Part shown: in pieces, positions 44,582 through 53,663 of the stretch
Numbering within the stretch: the first letter of the stretch is position 1
Layout of the letters: each line of letters starts with the position of its first letter
Assembly (NCBI GenBank): GCA_022827345.1
Contig: JAJDTB010000009.1
Span: 62,001-126,000, forward strand
Direction of reading: 5' to 3'
DNA: 64,000 bases
Origin: Gemmatimonadota bacterium
GTDB taxonomy: Bacteria > Gemmatimonadota > Gemmatimonadetes > Longimicrobiales > Gaopeijiaceae
Notes under the pieces: model-generated
Database searches by the model: none
Told to the model about the DNA's origin: nothing
Seen by the model: the letters and a program-made list of their open reading frames with translations, nothing else
Program-made: the position numbers and the translations under genes

Positions 44582-45097
44582 TCACCAGGGAAAGCGCCAG
44601 ACGATCCGAATGCCCCCCGATTCGCGTGGACGGAGGCCGGACTTCTCCAGAGGAGGGTCCACCGGCGGTTCGCCGGAGCTGTTGTCGCTCGCGAGCCTGG
44701 CCCAGCCGAGTGCGGCCGCCACGATCCCGACGCCCAGGGCGATGGTCCTGCCCTTGTCGAGCTGCGCCACTTCGACCGCTTCCACGGCGCTTGCCGGCAG
44801 GCCGGGACGAGCGGTGGCGAAGGGTGCCCCGGGATCGGCCGCCACGCCCGCGACGAGCGAGTCGTTGACCAGGATCGGATTGCGCAGGGTCATCTGCGAG
44901 CCTCCAGGGACGGTTACGCGCACGCGCTCGGGGCGCTCCGCTGCGATCAAGTCCTCAAGGCTCGTGGTCGTGGGCTGCCAGGTGCGGCACGCGCTTGCCG
45001 ACGCCGCCACGGCCAGCAGCGAGAGGAGGCGGGCGAGACGCGGGAGCCCGCGACGGAAGCGTCCGCCGCGGGCCCCCGGGTGGGTCCGGCGTCTCAA
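44582..45097 (-). CDS. Putative lipoprotein downstream of SusD
   Basis: A 171-residue protein of no recognised family. It has a basic N-terminus, a signal (LARLLSLLAVAASASAC) with lipobox ASAC, and a small beta-rich domain (VRVTVPGGSQMTLRNPILV, LVAGVAAD). A hydrophobic segment (RTIALGVGIVAAALGWARLA) lies near the end. TTG 45097, 1 nt past the SusD stop, is taken as the start; longer starts would overlap SusD. Position suggests an accessory of the SusCD uptake system. Confidence 0.6.
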   Translation of the reverse strand: MRRRTHPGARGGRFRRGLPRLARLLSLLAVAASASACRTWQPTTTSLEDLIAAERPERVRVTVPGGSQMTLRNPILVNDSLVAGVAADPGAPFATARPGLPASAVEAVEVAQLDKGRTIALGVGIVAAALGWARLASDNSSGEPPVDPPLEKSGLRPRESGGIRIVWRFPW

Positions 45098-45098
45098 G

Positions 45099-46391
45099 TC
45101 AGCTGCCCGAGATCGACGGGTTGTTCTGGAACTCGGTGGCGGGAAGCTCGAAGCAGATCTCGTCACCGTAGGCGCCGCCGAAACCGTCGTCGGTCCCGGT
45201 CGGCGGGTAGAGGGGGATGTTCAGGCGCTTCAGGTCCTGCAGGTGCTGGCCCTCGAGGTAGTTCTCGGCCGCGCGCTCGTAGATGAGCTGGGTCATGAGG
45301 GCGGTGGCGGTCACGTCGCCGTCGTATTCCGGCAGCTCGGCGAAGCGGTGAAGCATGTTGAAGATCGAGACCGCGCCGTCGAGGTTGCCCGCGTCGATCT
45401 GTCCCTCGGCGATGATCAGCTGCGCCTCGGCGTATCCGGCCATCTCGATCGGGGACGAGGCGTCCGGGTACTTCGCGGAGACGTAGATCGGGATGCCGGT
45501 CTGGGAATTGGTGGATCCGGCGCTGCGGACCGCTACGCGCGGGTCGGGGATGTCGGCGTACCGGACGTCCCGGTAGGGCTCGGCGACCGTGACGTTCTCG
45601 TGGTCGATGTTGAACTCCCACAGCTTGTTGCGGGTCACGGCCTCCGCGTTGGAGTAGTGCAGCTGGAAGGAGAACCCATCCGGTACGGAGGATGCGGTCG
45701 ACATCGCTTCCGACTTCTGGTTGAGGTTGAGCTGCGCGCGCGCCTTGCCGACCTGGGCGGCGTGCAGGATGTCTCCGCTCGCCCCCGCGGCCATCGCCTG
45801 GTCGAACCGTGCGATCGCCAGGTTGAAGGCGTCGGCGGGCATCTGCTCGGGACCCTCGTCGAAGGCGACCGTGCACATCGACTCGCCGAACAGGATGTAG
45901 GAGTAGCCCGCGTAGAGCGCCACTTCGGCCTCGTAGGCGGCCTTGTTCGGCACCTCCTCGGTGGTCCACTCGGACAGCAGGCCCAGCGTGTAGTCCGCCA
46001 GCCACCGGGTGCGGGACATGGGCCGGTAGAGGGCGGGCTGGCCGCTCCCGCAGTCGGCGCTCGCGTACTGGGATCCGTATCCGCTGGTGTCGTGCACCCG
46101 CTGGTCCCAGATGTTGAGCACGGAGTTGTTGGAGGCGTCGCGCCATTCGTTACCGGTCAGGGCGCTGGCGGCCGCGTAGTAGGTCAGCGTGCAGCGGAAC
46201 TCGTTCGCGACGCTGGCCACGAGCAGTCCGGCCGAGGCCGGGTTTTCGAGGTCACTCGCGATCACCCGCGACGGGGCGTCCACGCTCAGCAGTTCGTCGA
46301 GTGCGTCACAGGCGCTCAGGGCCGGGATGGCGAGCACGAGGGCTGCCTGGACGACGGTTTTCGTTGATCGATTCATCAGTCGATTCGTCAT
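45099..46391 (-). CDS. RagB/SusD-family outer-membrane lipoprotein
   Basis: A 430-residue SusD-like protein with signal VVQAALVLAIPALSAC and lipobox LSAC. The helical TPR-like core is visible (NKAAYEAEVALYAGYSYILF, ALMTQLIYERAAENYLEGQH, then DLKRLN). It would sit as a lid on the SusC channel encoded just upstream and capture a glycan or peptide. GGAG lies 9 nt before the ATG. The gap to SusC is 13 nt. Confidence 0.9.
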   Translation of the reverse strand: MTNRLMNRSTKTVVQAALVLAIPALSACDALDELLSVDAPSRVIASDLENPASAGLLVASVANEFRCTLTYYAAASALTGNEWRDASNNSVLNIWDQRVHDTSGYGSQYASADCGSGQPALYRPMSRTRWLADYTLGLLSEWTTEEVPNKAAYEAEVALYAGYSYILFGESMCTVAFDEGPEQMPADAFNLAIARFDQAMAAGASGDILHAAQVGKARAQLNLNQKSEAMSTASSVPDGFSFQLHYSNAEAVTRNKLWEFNIDHENVTVAEPYRDVRYADIPDPRVAVRSAGSTNSQTGIPIYVSAKYPDASSPIEMAGYAEAQLIIAEGQIDAGNLDGAVSIFNMLHRFAELPEYDGDVTATALMTQLIYERAAENYLEGQHLQDLKRLNIPLYPPTGTDDGFGGAYGDEICFELPATEFQNNPSISGS

Positions 46392-46404
46392 GGTTCCGGT
46401 CTCC

Positions 46405-49383
46405 TTACATGCCCAGGCGGACGGTGAGCGTCAACCCGGTCAGCGGCGGGACCGCGGAGTCTTCCTGCGGTTCGCGGTTTCCACTGAATGTGTTGCTGGG
46501 GTCCACGACTTCGGGATCGTGATGTGGCCATTCCTGCCAGTTGGTCCAGAGCATCCCGAGGTTGCGGGCCGCCAGGGTGAGGCTGCCGCGGCTCGCGCCG
46601 ATCCGCTGCACCCACTCGTCGGGCATGGTGTAGATCGCCGAGAGTTCACGGAAGCGGACGAAGGAGGCCTCGTTGACCCATAGGGCGAACTCGCCGCTGG
46701 CTCCGAACTGGGCTTCGGCGACCTCGTTGATGTTGTATTCGTGCGGGTAGAGGTTCAGCCGCGTTTGCTGGAAGGCGGCGTACCTCCACCAGCCCTGCAG
46801 GTCGTACTTCGTCTGGCCGATCTTGCCCTGCACAAGCGCGTCGATGGTGAGCCGCTCGCCGATCTGGAAGGACGAGCCGAAGGCCATTTCGACGTTGGGA
46901 TCGGGGTGGCCCTGGTAGAGCCATGCGTCCGGGTCGCAGGCAACGGGCTGACCCTGTCCGTTGTCGCAGCGCATCGTGTCGCGGTTGATCTGGTCGGTGC
47001 CGGGTACGAACTCGGCAAAGAGCACCTCGGGGGCGAAGAACGAGCCGACCGGATAGCCCTCCGCATGGCGCGTGGTCCATCCGAGCTGCAGGAAGTTCCC
47101 CTCGCCGAGGCCGAGCTCGACGACCCGGTTGCGGTTCGTGGTCAGGTTGAGGTTCATGTCCCAGGCGAACGAAGGCGTTTCGATCGCGCGGGCGTACAGG
47201 CCGAGCTCGATGCCGCGGTTGTTGACCTCGCCGACGTTGACGAAGCGTTGAGAGGTGAAACCGGATGAAGGCGACACGTTGCGCGCCACGATCGCATCCT
47301 TGGTGGTCTGGTCGTAGTAGGTGAGGTCGATCGTGAGGCGATCGTTGAACATGGTCGCGTCGAAGCCGGCTTCGATCTCGACGCCGCGCTCGGGCCCGAG
47401 CTGTGAGTTGCCGGGCGAGAGCGGACGCAGCGTCGCCTGTCCGGACGGCGAGGCTCTGGTGGTGAAGCTGCGCAGGGCGTCGAAGGCGTCGGGCTGCTGA
47501 CCCGACTCGCCGTAGGCGCCGCGGAGGCGGAAGGAGTTCAGGAAGCCCGAGGTGCCGTCCGAGTCCTTGACCACCCACGAGCCGCTCACCTTGGGGTAGT
47601 AGACCAGGTCGAAGTCCTCACCGAACGCGCTGTTGTCGTCGGCCCGGATCGCCGCGGTGATGAAGAGCCGGTCCTGCCACCCCATCTGCTGCTGCAGGTA
47701 CACGCCGACGGTGTTGTTCTCGACGATGGCGTCAAATCCGGTGCGAATTCCTGCCGCGCTTACGCTGGACAGGCCGGGGGCCGGAAAGCGGTCACCGTCC
47801 GCGGTCAGGTCCTCGATGGTCCTGGTGTACACCTGGAAGCCCAGGGAGGTGGTGGACCGGAGGTCTTCCGATATGTCCCGGGTTCCCGAAGCCGCATAGT
47901 CGAAGGTGGTGTAGATGACCGACTCGCGGTTCTGGAATCTGCCGCCCAGCGCCGCGTTCGGCGAGTAGAATTGCGCCGATTCGGGGCTCAGGAAGTTGTC
48001 GAGGTAGCTCTCCAGCGCGTCGGTCACGTCGAGTCCGAAGGTGAGTCGGTGCGTGAACCAGTCGAAGGGCGTGTGATTGGCGGTGAGCCCGGCGGTCATG
48101 CGATTCGCTTCGTTGATGTCGAAGTCCTTCTCGATCCGGGATTCGGGAGTCGCCCGGCGGTAGCCGCGTCGCGCGTCGCCGGAGCCCAGCCGGGTCGGGT
48201 CGGCGTAGACCGCTTCTTCATAGGGGTAGTCGCTCGGGACCCGAAGCCGGACGAGGGCGATACCGGCGTTCGCCGAGATCTCCAGATCGTCCGCGGGCTG
48301 CGCTCTCAGGTTGATCCGGCCGTTGTACTTCCTGGCCCAGCTGTTTTCCGTGACTCCTTCATCCGACCCTGCGGAGCCGCCGATGAAGTACTGGAAGGTG
48401 TCGGTTCCTCCCGACACGTCCAATCCGTAGTACTGGGTGTGTCCGTTGCGGAAGATCAGATCCGACTCGGCCTGGTCTTCCAGGATGTTCAGCGATTCGA
48501 TCTGACCGGTGCTGGGATTCACGCCCCAGTTGGTGGGGGTGTGACCGGCGGGATCCTGGAACCACTGCGAGCCCTGCCGCATGGTGAAGTTCCACTGTGC
48601 CGCGCCGACCCCGCCGCCCTTCGTCTTGATGTTGATGACGCCGTTGGCGGCCTCGGTCCCGTACAGCGTCGCCGCCGCCGGTCCCTTGATTACCTCGAGG
48701 CTCTCGATCATCGCGGGGTCGAGGTCGTCGATGCGGGAGACGTCGCGCCCGCCGCTCTCCATCCGGTTGCTGACCCGGACGCCGTCGACGTAGACGAGGG
48801 GCCCGTCGTTGACGCGCCGCATGGTGGAGCTGCCGCGGATCTTGATCGTGGACGCCGTGCCCACGTCGCCCGAGCCCTGCTGCACCACGACCCCGGGGAG
48901 CCGGGCCCTGAGGAGGTCGGAGACGTTGCTGATCGGCTGGACTTCCGCGATCCCCGCGTCGAGCACCGCGACCGAGTTGCCGATCTCCCTGACGCGGCTC
49001 GCCGCCGCGGTCCCGGTCACGACGAGTTCGTCGAGCTGGAGCGCCTGTTGGCTCAGGAAGAAGTTCTGGACCACGCTCTGGCCCGCGGCGACGGTGACAA
49101 CGACCGACTCGGACCGGAAGCCGAGGAACTGGACTGTGAGCGTGTGGCTGCCGGCGGGCACGTCGGTGATCGAGTACGAGCCGTCGGCCTGGGTGAGGGC
49201 GCCCAGGTTGAGGCCTTCAAGGAAGACCTGGGCCGCCGCGACGGGGTCTCCCGAGCCCTGGTCGCGCACCGTGCCGGTGATCGACTGGGCCTCGAGGACG
49301 GTCGGCGAGGCAGTGAACATGAGTGCGAGGGCGAGGAGCAAACCGGCTCTCCCCCGCGCGCCTTTCAAGTGATTTCGTCTCAT
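46405..49383 (-). CDS. SusC/RagA-family TonB-linked outer-membrane protein
   Basis: A 992-residue receptor. It has a signal peptide (LLLALALMFTASPTVLEAQ), a CarboxypepD_reg domain (about 33-115: ITGTVRDQGSGDPVAAAQVF) and a plug (about 120-240: LVVTGTAAASRVREIGNSV, VSDLLRARLPGVVVQQG, EVIKGPAAATLYGTEAANG). A full 22-strand barrel then runs to the C-terminus ending LTLTVRLGM. With SusD it forms a TonB-powered importer. GGAGG precedes the ATG and a TTGACA promoter lies about 115 nt upstream. Confidence 0.93.
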   Translation of the reverse strand: MRRNHLKGARGRAGLLLALALMFTASPTVLEAQSITGTVRDQGSGDPVAAAQVFLEGLNLGALTQADGSYSITDVPAGSHTLTVQFLGFRSESVVVTVAAGQSVVQNFFLSQQALQLDELVVTGTAAASRVREIGNSVAVLDAGIAEVQPISNVSDLLRARLPGVVVQQGSGDVGTASTIKIRGSSTMRRVNDGPLVYVDGVRVSNRMESGGRDVSRIDDLDPAMIESLEVIKGPAAATLYGTEAANGVINIKTKGGGVGAAQWNFTMRQGSQWFQDPAGHTPTNWGVNPSTGQIESLNILEDQAESDLIFRNGHTQYYGLDVSGGTDTFQYFIGGSAGSDEGVTENSWARKYNGRINLRAQPADDLEISANAGIALVRLRVPSDYPYEEAVYADPTRLGSGDARRGYRRATPESRIEKDFDINEANRMTAGLTANHTPFDWFTHRLTFGLDVTDALESYLDNFLSPESAQFYSPNAALGGRFQNRESVIYTTFDYAASGTRDISEDLRSTTSLGFQVYTRTIEDLTADGDRFPAPGLSSVSAAGIRTGFDAIVENNTVGVYLQQQMGWQDRLFITAAIRADDNSAFGEDFDLVYYPKVSGSWVVKDSDGTSGFLNSFRLRGAYGESGQQPDAFDALRSFTTRASPSGQATLRPLSPGNSQLGPERGVEIEAGFDATMFNDRLTIDLTYYDQTTKDAIVARNVSPSSGFTSQRFVNVGEVNNRGIELGLYARAIETPSFAWDMNLNLTTNRNRVVELGLGEGNFLQLGWTTRHAEGYPVGSFFAPEVLFAEFVPGTDQINRDTMRCDNGQGQPVACDPDAWLYQGHPDPNVEMAFGSSFQIGERLTIDALVQGKIGQTKYDLQGWWRYAAFQQTRLNLYPHEYNINEVAEAQFGASGEFALWVNEASFVRFRELSAIYTMPDEWVQRIGASRGSLTLAARNLGMLWTNWQEWPHHDPEVVDPSNTFSGNREPQEDSAVPPLTGLTLTVRLGM

Positions 49384-49495
49384 TCCCTGCCTCCTTTGCT
49401 CCGGGTGTGGGTTGTCCCGTCACGGTTGCGGGTACATTGTGCCGGTGACTACGGTCATCGGCTCCGCTGATTACCGGCGGGTCTTCGGGGGCGTG

Positions 49496-49525
49496 ACCAT
49501 AGGATAACGACCGGCACGCTGTCAA
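49496..49525 (-). promoter_or_regulatory. Candidate promoter of the SusC/SusD operon
   Basis: On the minus strand, TTGACA (49525-49520), an 18-nt spacer and TATGGT (49501-49496). It would give a leader of about 105 nt before the SusC ATG. The 440-nt gap 49384-49823 otherwise holds only the paired palindromes and the decayed small ORF on the plus strand. Confidence 0.5.
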
Positions 49526-49596
49526 TCAGGGGATTCGTGCTGTTGCCGGCGCTGGGGCCTGCAGCCACCTGGAATCCGGCCCGCGTGACGCGGGAA

Positions 49597-49634
49597 TGTC
49601 ACGTTAACATTACACATGTAATGAGTAGATTACA
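49597..49634 (+). promoter_or_regulatory. Paired TGTMA-N8-TTACA palindromes, third site
   Basis: Dyads 49597-49614 (TGTCA-N8-TTACA) and 49617-49634 (TGTAA-N8-TTACA) are 20 bp apart. The inner junction TACACATGTA fits the TACA-N2-TGTA form of CopY/BlaI-type boxes. An ATG (49621) sits 4 nt inside the proximal dyad, exactly as at 18137 and 24497. Confidence 0.7.
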
Positions 49635-49772
49635 CTGAACAAGCTCTCCTTGGCGGTTGCCGTCGTCGTGATAGCGTCCGCCGCGCTCGGTTGCGCGCCG
49701 TGGACTGGTACGACATCGGGGGACTCGACCTGGGGTTGCGGTAGGCTCGATCCCCACGATCAGGGCCTCTGA
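49621..49772 (+). pseudogene. Decayed small lipoprotein gene starting inside the palindrome
   Basis: ATG 49621 reads M-S-R-L-H then TGA. One base added at about 49637 would join it to a frame reading N-K-L-S-L-A-V followed by a good lipoprotein signal (VVVIASAALGC) and ending at TGA 49772. The amidase at 18162 starts the same way (M-L-T-L-H then a signal peptide). It looks like the remains of another exported gene under the same start-site palindrome. Only about 50 codons remain. Confidence 0.5.
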
Positions 49773-49823
49773 CATCGCAGCCTGCTCAGACCATGCCGAC
49801 CTGACAGCGCCAGCGGCGATCCC

Positions 49824-50609
49824 CTACCGTCCCTTGAACACCGGCTCACGCTTCTCGACGAACGCCCGGGGGCCTTCATCGTGATCCTCCGACTCCAGCA
49901 TCCGCTCGTAGCCGGGGAACTGCCGGTCGTGGAGCGCCTGGAAAGCGCCCTGCACAGACATCCCGTCGATCCCGTGCACGATCTCCTTGATCGCCCACAG
50001 TGAAAGCGGCGCGCTCTGCGCCAGCCCGTCGGCGATCTCCCGGGCCCTGGTCATCACCTGGTCCGCCGGCACCACCCAGTTCACCAGTCCCCACCGATGC
50101 GCCTCCTCTGCCGACATGCGGCGGCCGGTCATCAGCATCTCCATCGCCACATTGAAGGGGATCTTGCGCGGCAGGCGCTGAACCGCGCCCGCGTCGGCCA
50201 CGTTCCCCAGGCGGGCCTCCGGGTACCAGAAGGCGGCGTCCTCGCTCGCGACCACGAGATCGGCTGCCAGCATCAGCTCGCATCCTCCGCCCACCGCGAG
50301 GCCGTTCACGGCGGCGATCACCGGCTTGTGCAGGTCCCAGAGCTCGGTGATGCCCGCGAAGCCGCCCGGCCCGTAGTCCATGCGCTCGTGTTCGCCCTCG
50401 GTCGCGGCCTTCAGGTCCCAGCCCGCCGAAAAGATGCGGTCGCCCGCCCCCGTCAGGATCGCCACCCAGAGGCTGTCGTCGTCGCGAAAGTCGCAGAAGA
50501 TCTCGCCCATGCGTATGCTTGTAGCTGCGTCGATGGCGTTTGCCTTGGGCCGGTTCAACGTGACTTCGAGCACGCGGCCACGGCGCACGGTCTTGAGAGG
50601 CTCGGACAT
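49824..50609 (-). CDS. caiD: CaiD-like crotonobetainyl-CoA hydratase (crotonase family)
   Basis: A 261-residue crotonase, the same length as E. coli CaiD and very similar along its whole length as recalled: LNRPKANAIDAATSIRMGE, FSAGWDLKAATEGE, GPGGFAGITELWDLHKPVIA, MLMTGRRMSAEEAHRWGLVN and the C-terminal EDHDEGPRAFVEKREPVF. Oxyanion-hole residues lie in FSAGWDLKA and GLAVGGGCEL. It would hydrate crotonobetainyl-CoA or a related enoyl-CoA. A CaiC-like ligase is encoded 4.5 kb away, but no CaiA, CaiB or CaiT gene is seen, so carnitine as substrate is a suggestion. Confidence 0.82.
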   Translation of the reverse strand: MSEPLKTVRRGRVLEVTLNRPKANAIDAATSIRMGEIFCDFRDDDSLWVAILTGAGDRIFSAGWDLKAATEGEHERMDYGPGGFAGITELWDLHKPVIAAVNGLAVGGGCELMLAADLVVASEDAAFWYPEARLGNVADAGAVQRLPRKIPFNVAMEMLMTGRRMSAEEAHRWGLVNWVVPADQVMTRAREIADGLAQSAPLSLWAIKEIVHGIDGMSVQGAFQALHDRQFPGYERMLESEDHDEGPRAFVEKREPVFKGR

Positions 50610-50669
50610 GGGAGGTATTCCTTTCCGGGGTGGAAGTGTCCACGCAGCAACAACGATGGAGGAGAATCC

Positions 50670-53663
50670 GTGAGGGCGATACTATGTACGATGGCTTTGG
50701 CGGTCGCTCTGGCGACGGGCGCCGAGGCCCAGCAGGCGAGCCGGACGCAGCCCGTCGAGGGCATGCGCGACAACGGCACGGGATACCACGCCCTGGTGGG
50801 CGCCCGGGTCGTGACGGGGCCGGGACAGGTCCTGAACGACGCGACGATCGTGATCCGCGACGGGCTGATCCAGTCGGTCGGGCGGGGCACCGATGCGCCG
50901 GCGGGGGCGCGCGTGTGGGACCTGGACGGACTGACCGTCTACCCGGGCTTCATCGACGCGCATGCCGATCTGGAGATGGACGCGGTGCCGGAGGGCGGTG
51001 ACGTCGGGCCCACGCACTGGAATCCGCAGGTGCGGGCCTGGTTTTCCACCACGGCGAACCTGCAGGACGACGAGGACCGGCGGGCGGCGCTCCGCTCGCA
51101 GGGCTTCGGGACGGCGCTGGTGGTTCCGAAAGAAGGGCTCTTCCGGGGGACGGCCTCGGTGGTCAACCTGGGGGACGAGGGTGTGCGCGATCGCGTGCTC
51201 CGGCCCGACGTGGCACAGGCGATCGGCTTCCAGCGCTCGTTCGAGCTGGGCGGATCGTACCCGAACTCGGCGATGGGCACGATCGCGCTCATGAAGCAGA
51301 CGCTCATGGACGCCGAGTGGTACATGCGCGCCTGGGATGCCTATGAGGCCAGCGGGCGTGCGTTCCTGCCGCCGGAGACCAGCGAGGCACTGGCGGCGCT
51401 CGGCGACGTGGTGCAGGGCAATCAGCCGGTCATCTTCGAGACCGGAGGCGAGGAGGAATACCTCCGGGCGCACCGGCTCGCGACCGAATTCGGGCTCACC
51501 CCGTGGTTCCGCGGCAACGGTCAGGAGTATCGCCTCATCGACCTGCTGAGCGGGCGCAGCGATCCCCTCATCGTTCCGCTCGATTTTCCCGACGCCCCCG
51601 ATGTCGGTTATCCGGGCGCGGCGCTCAATGCCTCCCTTGCCGACCTGCGCCACTGGTACCTGGCGCCGGCCAGTCCCGGACAGCTGGCCGATGCCGGGGT
51701 CCGCTTTGCCATCACCACCGACGGTCTTTCGTCGCTGAACGAGTTTCTGCCCAATCTGCGGATCGCGGTGGCGCGGGGGCTCGATGTGGACGACGCCTTG
51801 GCGGCGCTCACCACAACACCGGCCTCGTGGCTCGGGATCGATCGCACCCACGGGACCATCGCCGAGGGCAAGGTCGCGAACCTGATCGTGAGCGAGGGCG
51901 ATCTCTTCACGGAGGAGGCCGAGGTCCGCGACGTCTGGGTCCGGGGAACGGTCTACGGGATAACCCGTCCCGCGCAGTTCGACCCGAGGGGAAGCTGGGA
52001 GATCGCCTCGGAGGACGAGTGGGGCTTCGACGCCCTCCTGGTGCTGGAGGGTCCGTTGAACCGGCTGCGCGGCCATCTCGACATCGCGAGCACCGGGCCG
52101 GAGCTGCCGGGCGGCGCACGGGTCGAGCTCGCGTCGGCCAGGGCGGTTGCGGAGACCGGGCGGATCGACGCGCGCTTCAACGGCGAGGTGCTCGGCTATC
52201 AGGGCATGGCGCTGCTGTCGGGCTCGGTGCGCGGCGACGAGTTCTACGGGTGGACTTCGCTCCCGAACGGGGCGGATCCCTCCTTCCGGGGAACCCGCAC
52301 GGAGGGCTTCGAAGGTCCGGCCCGCGGCACCGTGGCGATGGACGTGCCGGAGATCGACCTTCCCTTCATCCGTCCGATGATGGACTACGGCCGCAGCTCG
52401 ATGCCGGAGCAGCCCGCCGCGGTCGTCGTGCGGAACGCCACCGTGTGGACCCAGGGCCCGCAGGGCCTGCTGGAAGGCGCCGACCTCCTGGTTCGCGCCG
52501 GGGTCGTCGAGGCGGTCGGCATGGACCTGGACGCCCCGGGCGGCGCGGTCGAGATCGACGCGACGGGCAAGCACGTGACTCCGGGGCTGATCGATCCGCA
52601 CATCCACTCCGGCGTGAGCGCCGTGAACGAGAGCGGCTTCGCGATCGTGCCCGAAGTTCGGATGGGCGACGTCGTCACCCACAACAACATCTGGATGTAC
52701 CGGCAGGTGGCCGGCGGACTCACCACGGCGCACATCAAGCACGGCTCCGCGAATCCCATCGGGGGCGAGAACGTCTTCGTGAAGATGCGCTGGGGCTCGC
52801 TGCCCGAGGATCTCAAGCTGGAGAACGCGCCGCGCACGGTGAAGTTCGCGCTGGGCGAGAATCCGAAGCGGCGCCAGGGACGCTACCCCGATACCCGCAT
52901 GGGGACGCAGGAGATCATCCGCGACCACTTCATGGCCGCGCGCGACTACGAGCGCGAGTGGCAGCAGTGGGAGGAGAGTGGCGAGGGACTGCCCCCGCGG
53001 CGCGATCTGCGCATGGAGGCGATCCTGGACATCCTCGGCCAGGAGCTGCTCATCTCGTCGCACGGGTACCGCGCGGACGAGTTCCTCGCGCTCGTGCGGC
53101 TGGCGGAGGAGTTCGGCTTCCGGGTCCAGACGCTGCAGCACGGCGTCGAGGCGTACAAGATCGCGCCCGAGCTCGCCGCGTCCGGGGTGGCCGCGGTCGT
53201 CTGGAGCGACTGGGGCGCCTTCAAGATGGAGGCGTACGATGCGACGCTCTACAACGCGCGCATCCTGATCGAGGCGGGGGTGGTCACCTCGCTGCACTCC
53301 GACAACAGCGAGATCGCCAGCCGCATGAACTGGGAGGCGGGGAAGCTGCTCCGCACCGGGCTCACGCCGCAGCAGGCGCTCTCGACGGTGACCATCGGGT
53401 CCGCCCAGGCGATGGCGATCGACGATCGGGTAGGCTCGCTGGAGGCGGGCAAGGACGGGGACTTCGTGATCTGGAGCGGCGACCCGCTCTCGCAGTTCAC
53501 GCGCGCCGAACAGACCTGGATCGATGGCCGCCGGTACTTCTCGCTCGAGGAGGACGCGGTCATGCGGGACCGGATTGCAGAGGAACGCACACAGCTCATC
53601 CAGGCCATCCTGTCCGCCGAGGGCAGCGGAGGCGGCCGGAATGCTCAGACGGAGAGTAACTGA
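50670..53663 (+). CDS. Exported protein with two amidohydrolase-type domains
   Basis: A 997-residue protein with signal ILCTMALAVALATGAEAQ. Two imidazolonepropionase-like amidohydrolase halves lie in tandem. The first (about 45-430) has YPGFIDAHADLEMD, where one histidine of the metal HxH motif is replaced, so it may be inactive. The second (about 590-970) has the full TPGLIDPHIHSG and later SLHSDNSEIA and LTPQQALSTVTIGSAQAMAI. GTG 50670 has GGAGGAG 5 nt upstream; the frame is open much further upstream without support. It overlaps the next amidohydrolase gene by 1 nt. Confidence 0.86.
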   Translation: MRAILCTMALAVALATGAEAQQASRTQPVEGMRDNGTGYHALVGARVVTGPGQVLNDATIVIRDGLIQSVGRGTDAPAGARVWDLDGLTVYPGFIDAHADLEMDAVPEGGDVGPTHWNPQVRAWFSTTANLQDDEDRRAALRSQGFGTALVVPKEGLFRGTASVVNLGDEGVRDRVLRPDVAQAIGFQRSFELGGSYPNSAMGTIALMKQTLMDAEWYMRAWDAYEASGRAFLPPETSEALAALGDVVQGNQPVIFETGGEEEYLRAHRLATEFGLTPWFRGNGQEYRLIDLLSGRSDPLIVPLDFPDAPDVGYPGAALNASLADLRHWYLAPASPGQLADAGVRFAITTDGLSSLNEFLPNLRIAVARGLDVDDALAALTTTPASWLGIDRTHGTIAEGKVANLIVSEGDLFTEEAEVRDVWVRGTVYGITRPAQFDPRGSWEIASEDEWGFDALLVLEGPLNRLRGHLDIASTGPELPGGARVELASARAVAETGRIDARFNGEVLGYQGMALLSGSVRGDEFYGWTSLPNGADPSFRGTRTEGFEGPARGTVAMDVPEIDLPFIRPMMDYGRSSMPEQPAAVVVRNATVWTQGPQGLLEGADLLVRAGVVEAVGMDLDAPGGAVEIDATGKHVTPGLIDPHIHSGVSAVNESGFAIVPEVRMGDVVTHNNIWMYRQVAGGLTTAHIKHGSANPIGGENVFVKMRWGSLPEDLKLENAPRTVKFALGENPKRRQGRYPDTRMGTQEIIRDHFMAARDYEREWQQWEESGEGLPPRRDLRMEAILDILGQELLISSHGYRADEFLALVRLAEEFGFRVQTLQHGVEAYKIAPELAASGVAAVVWSDWGAFKMEAYDATLYNARILIEAGVVTSLHSDNSEIASRMNWEAGKLLRTGLTPQQALSTVTIGSAQAMAIDDRVGSLEAGKDGDFVIWSGDPLSQFTRAEQTWIDGRRYFSLEEDAVMRDRIAEERTQLIQAILSAEGSGGGRNAQTESN

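Noticed and set aside
49384-49823. A complete gene in the 440-nt SusC/CaiD gap
   Set aside because: Only a frame-broken lipoprotein start of about 50 codons is present; no intact frame with a ribosome site was found.
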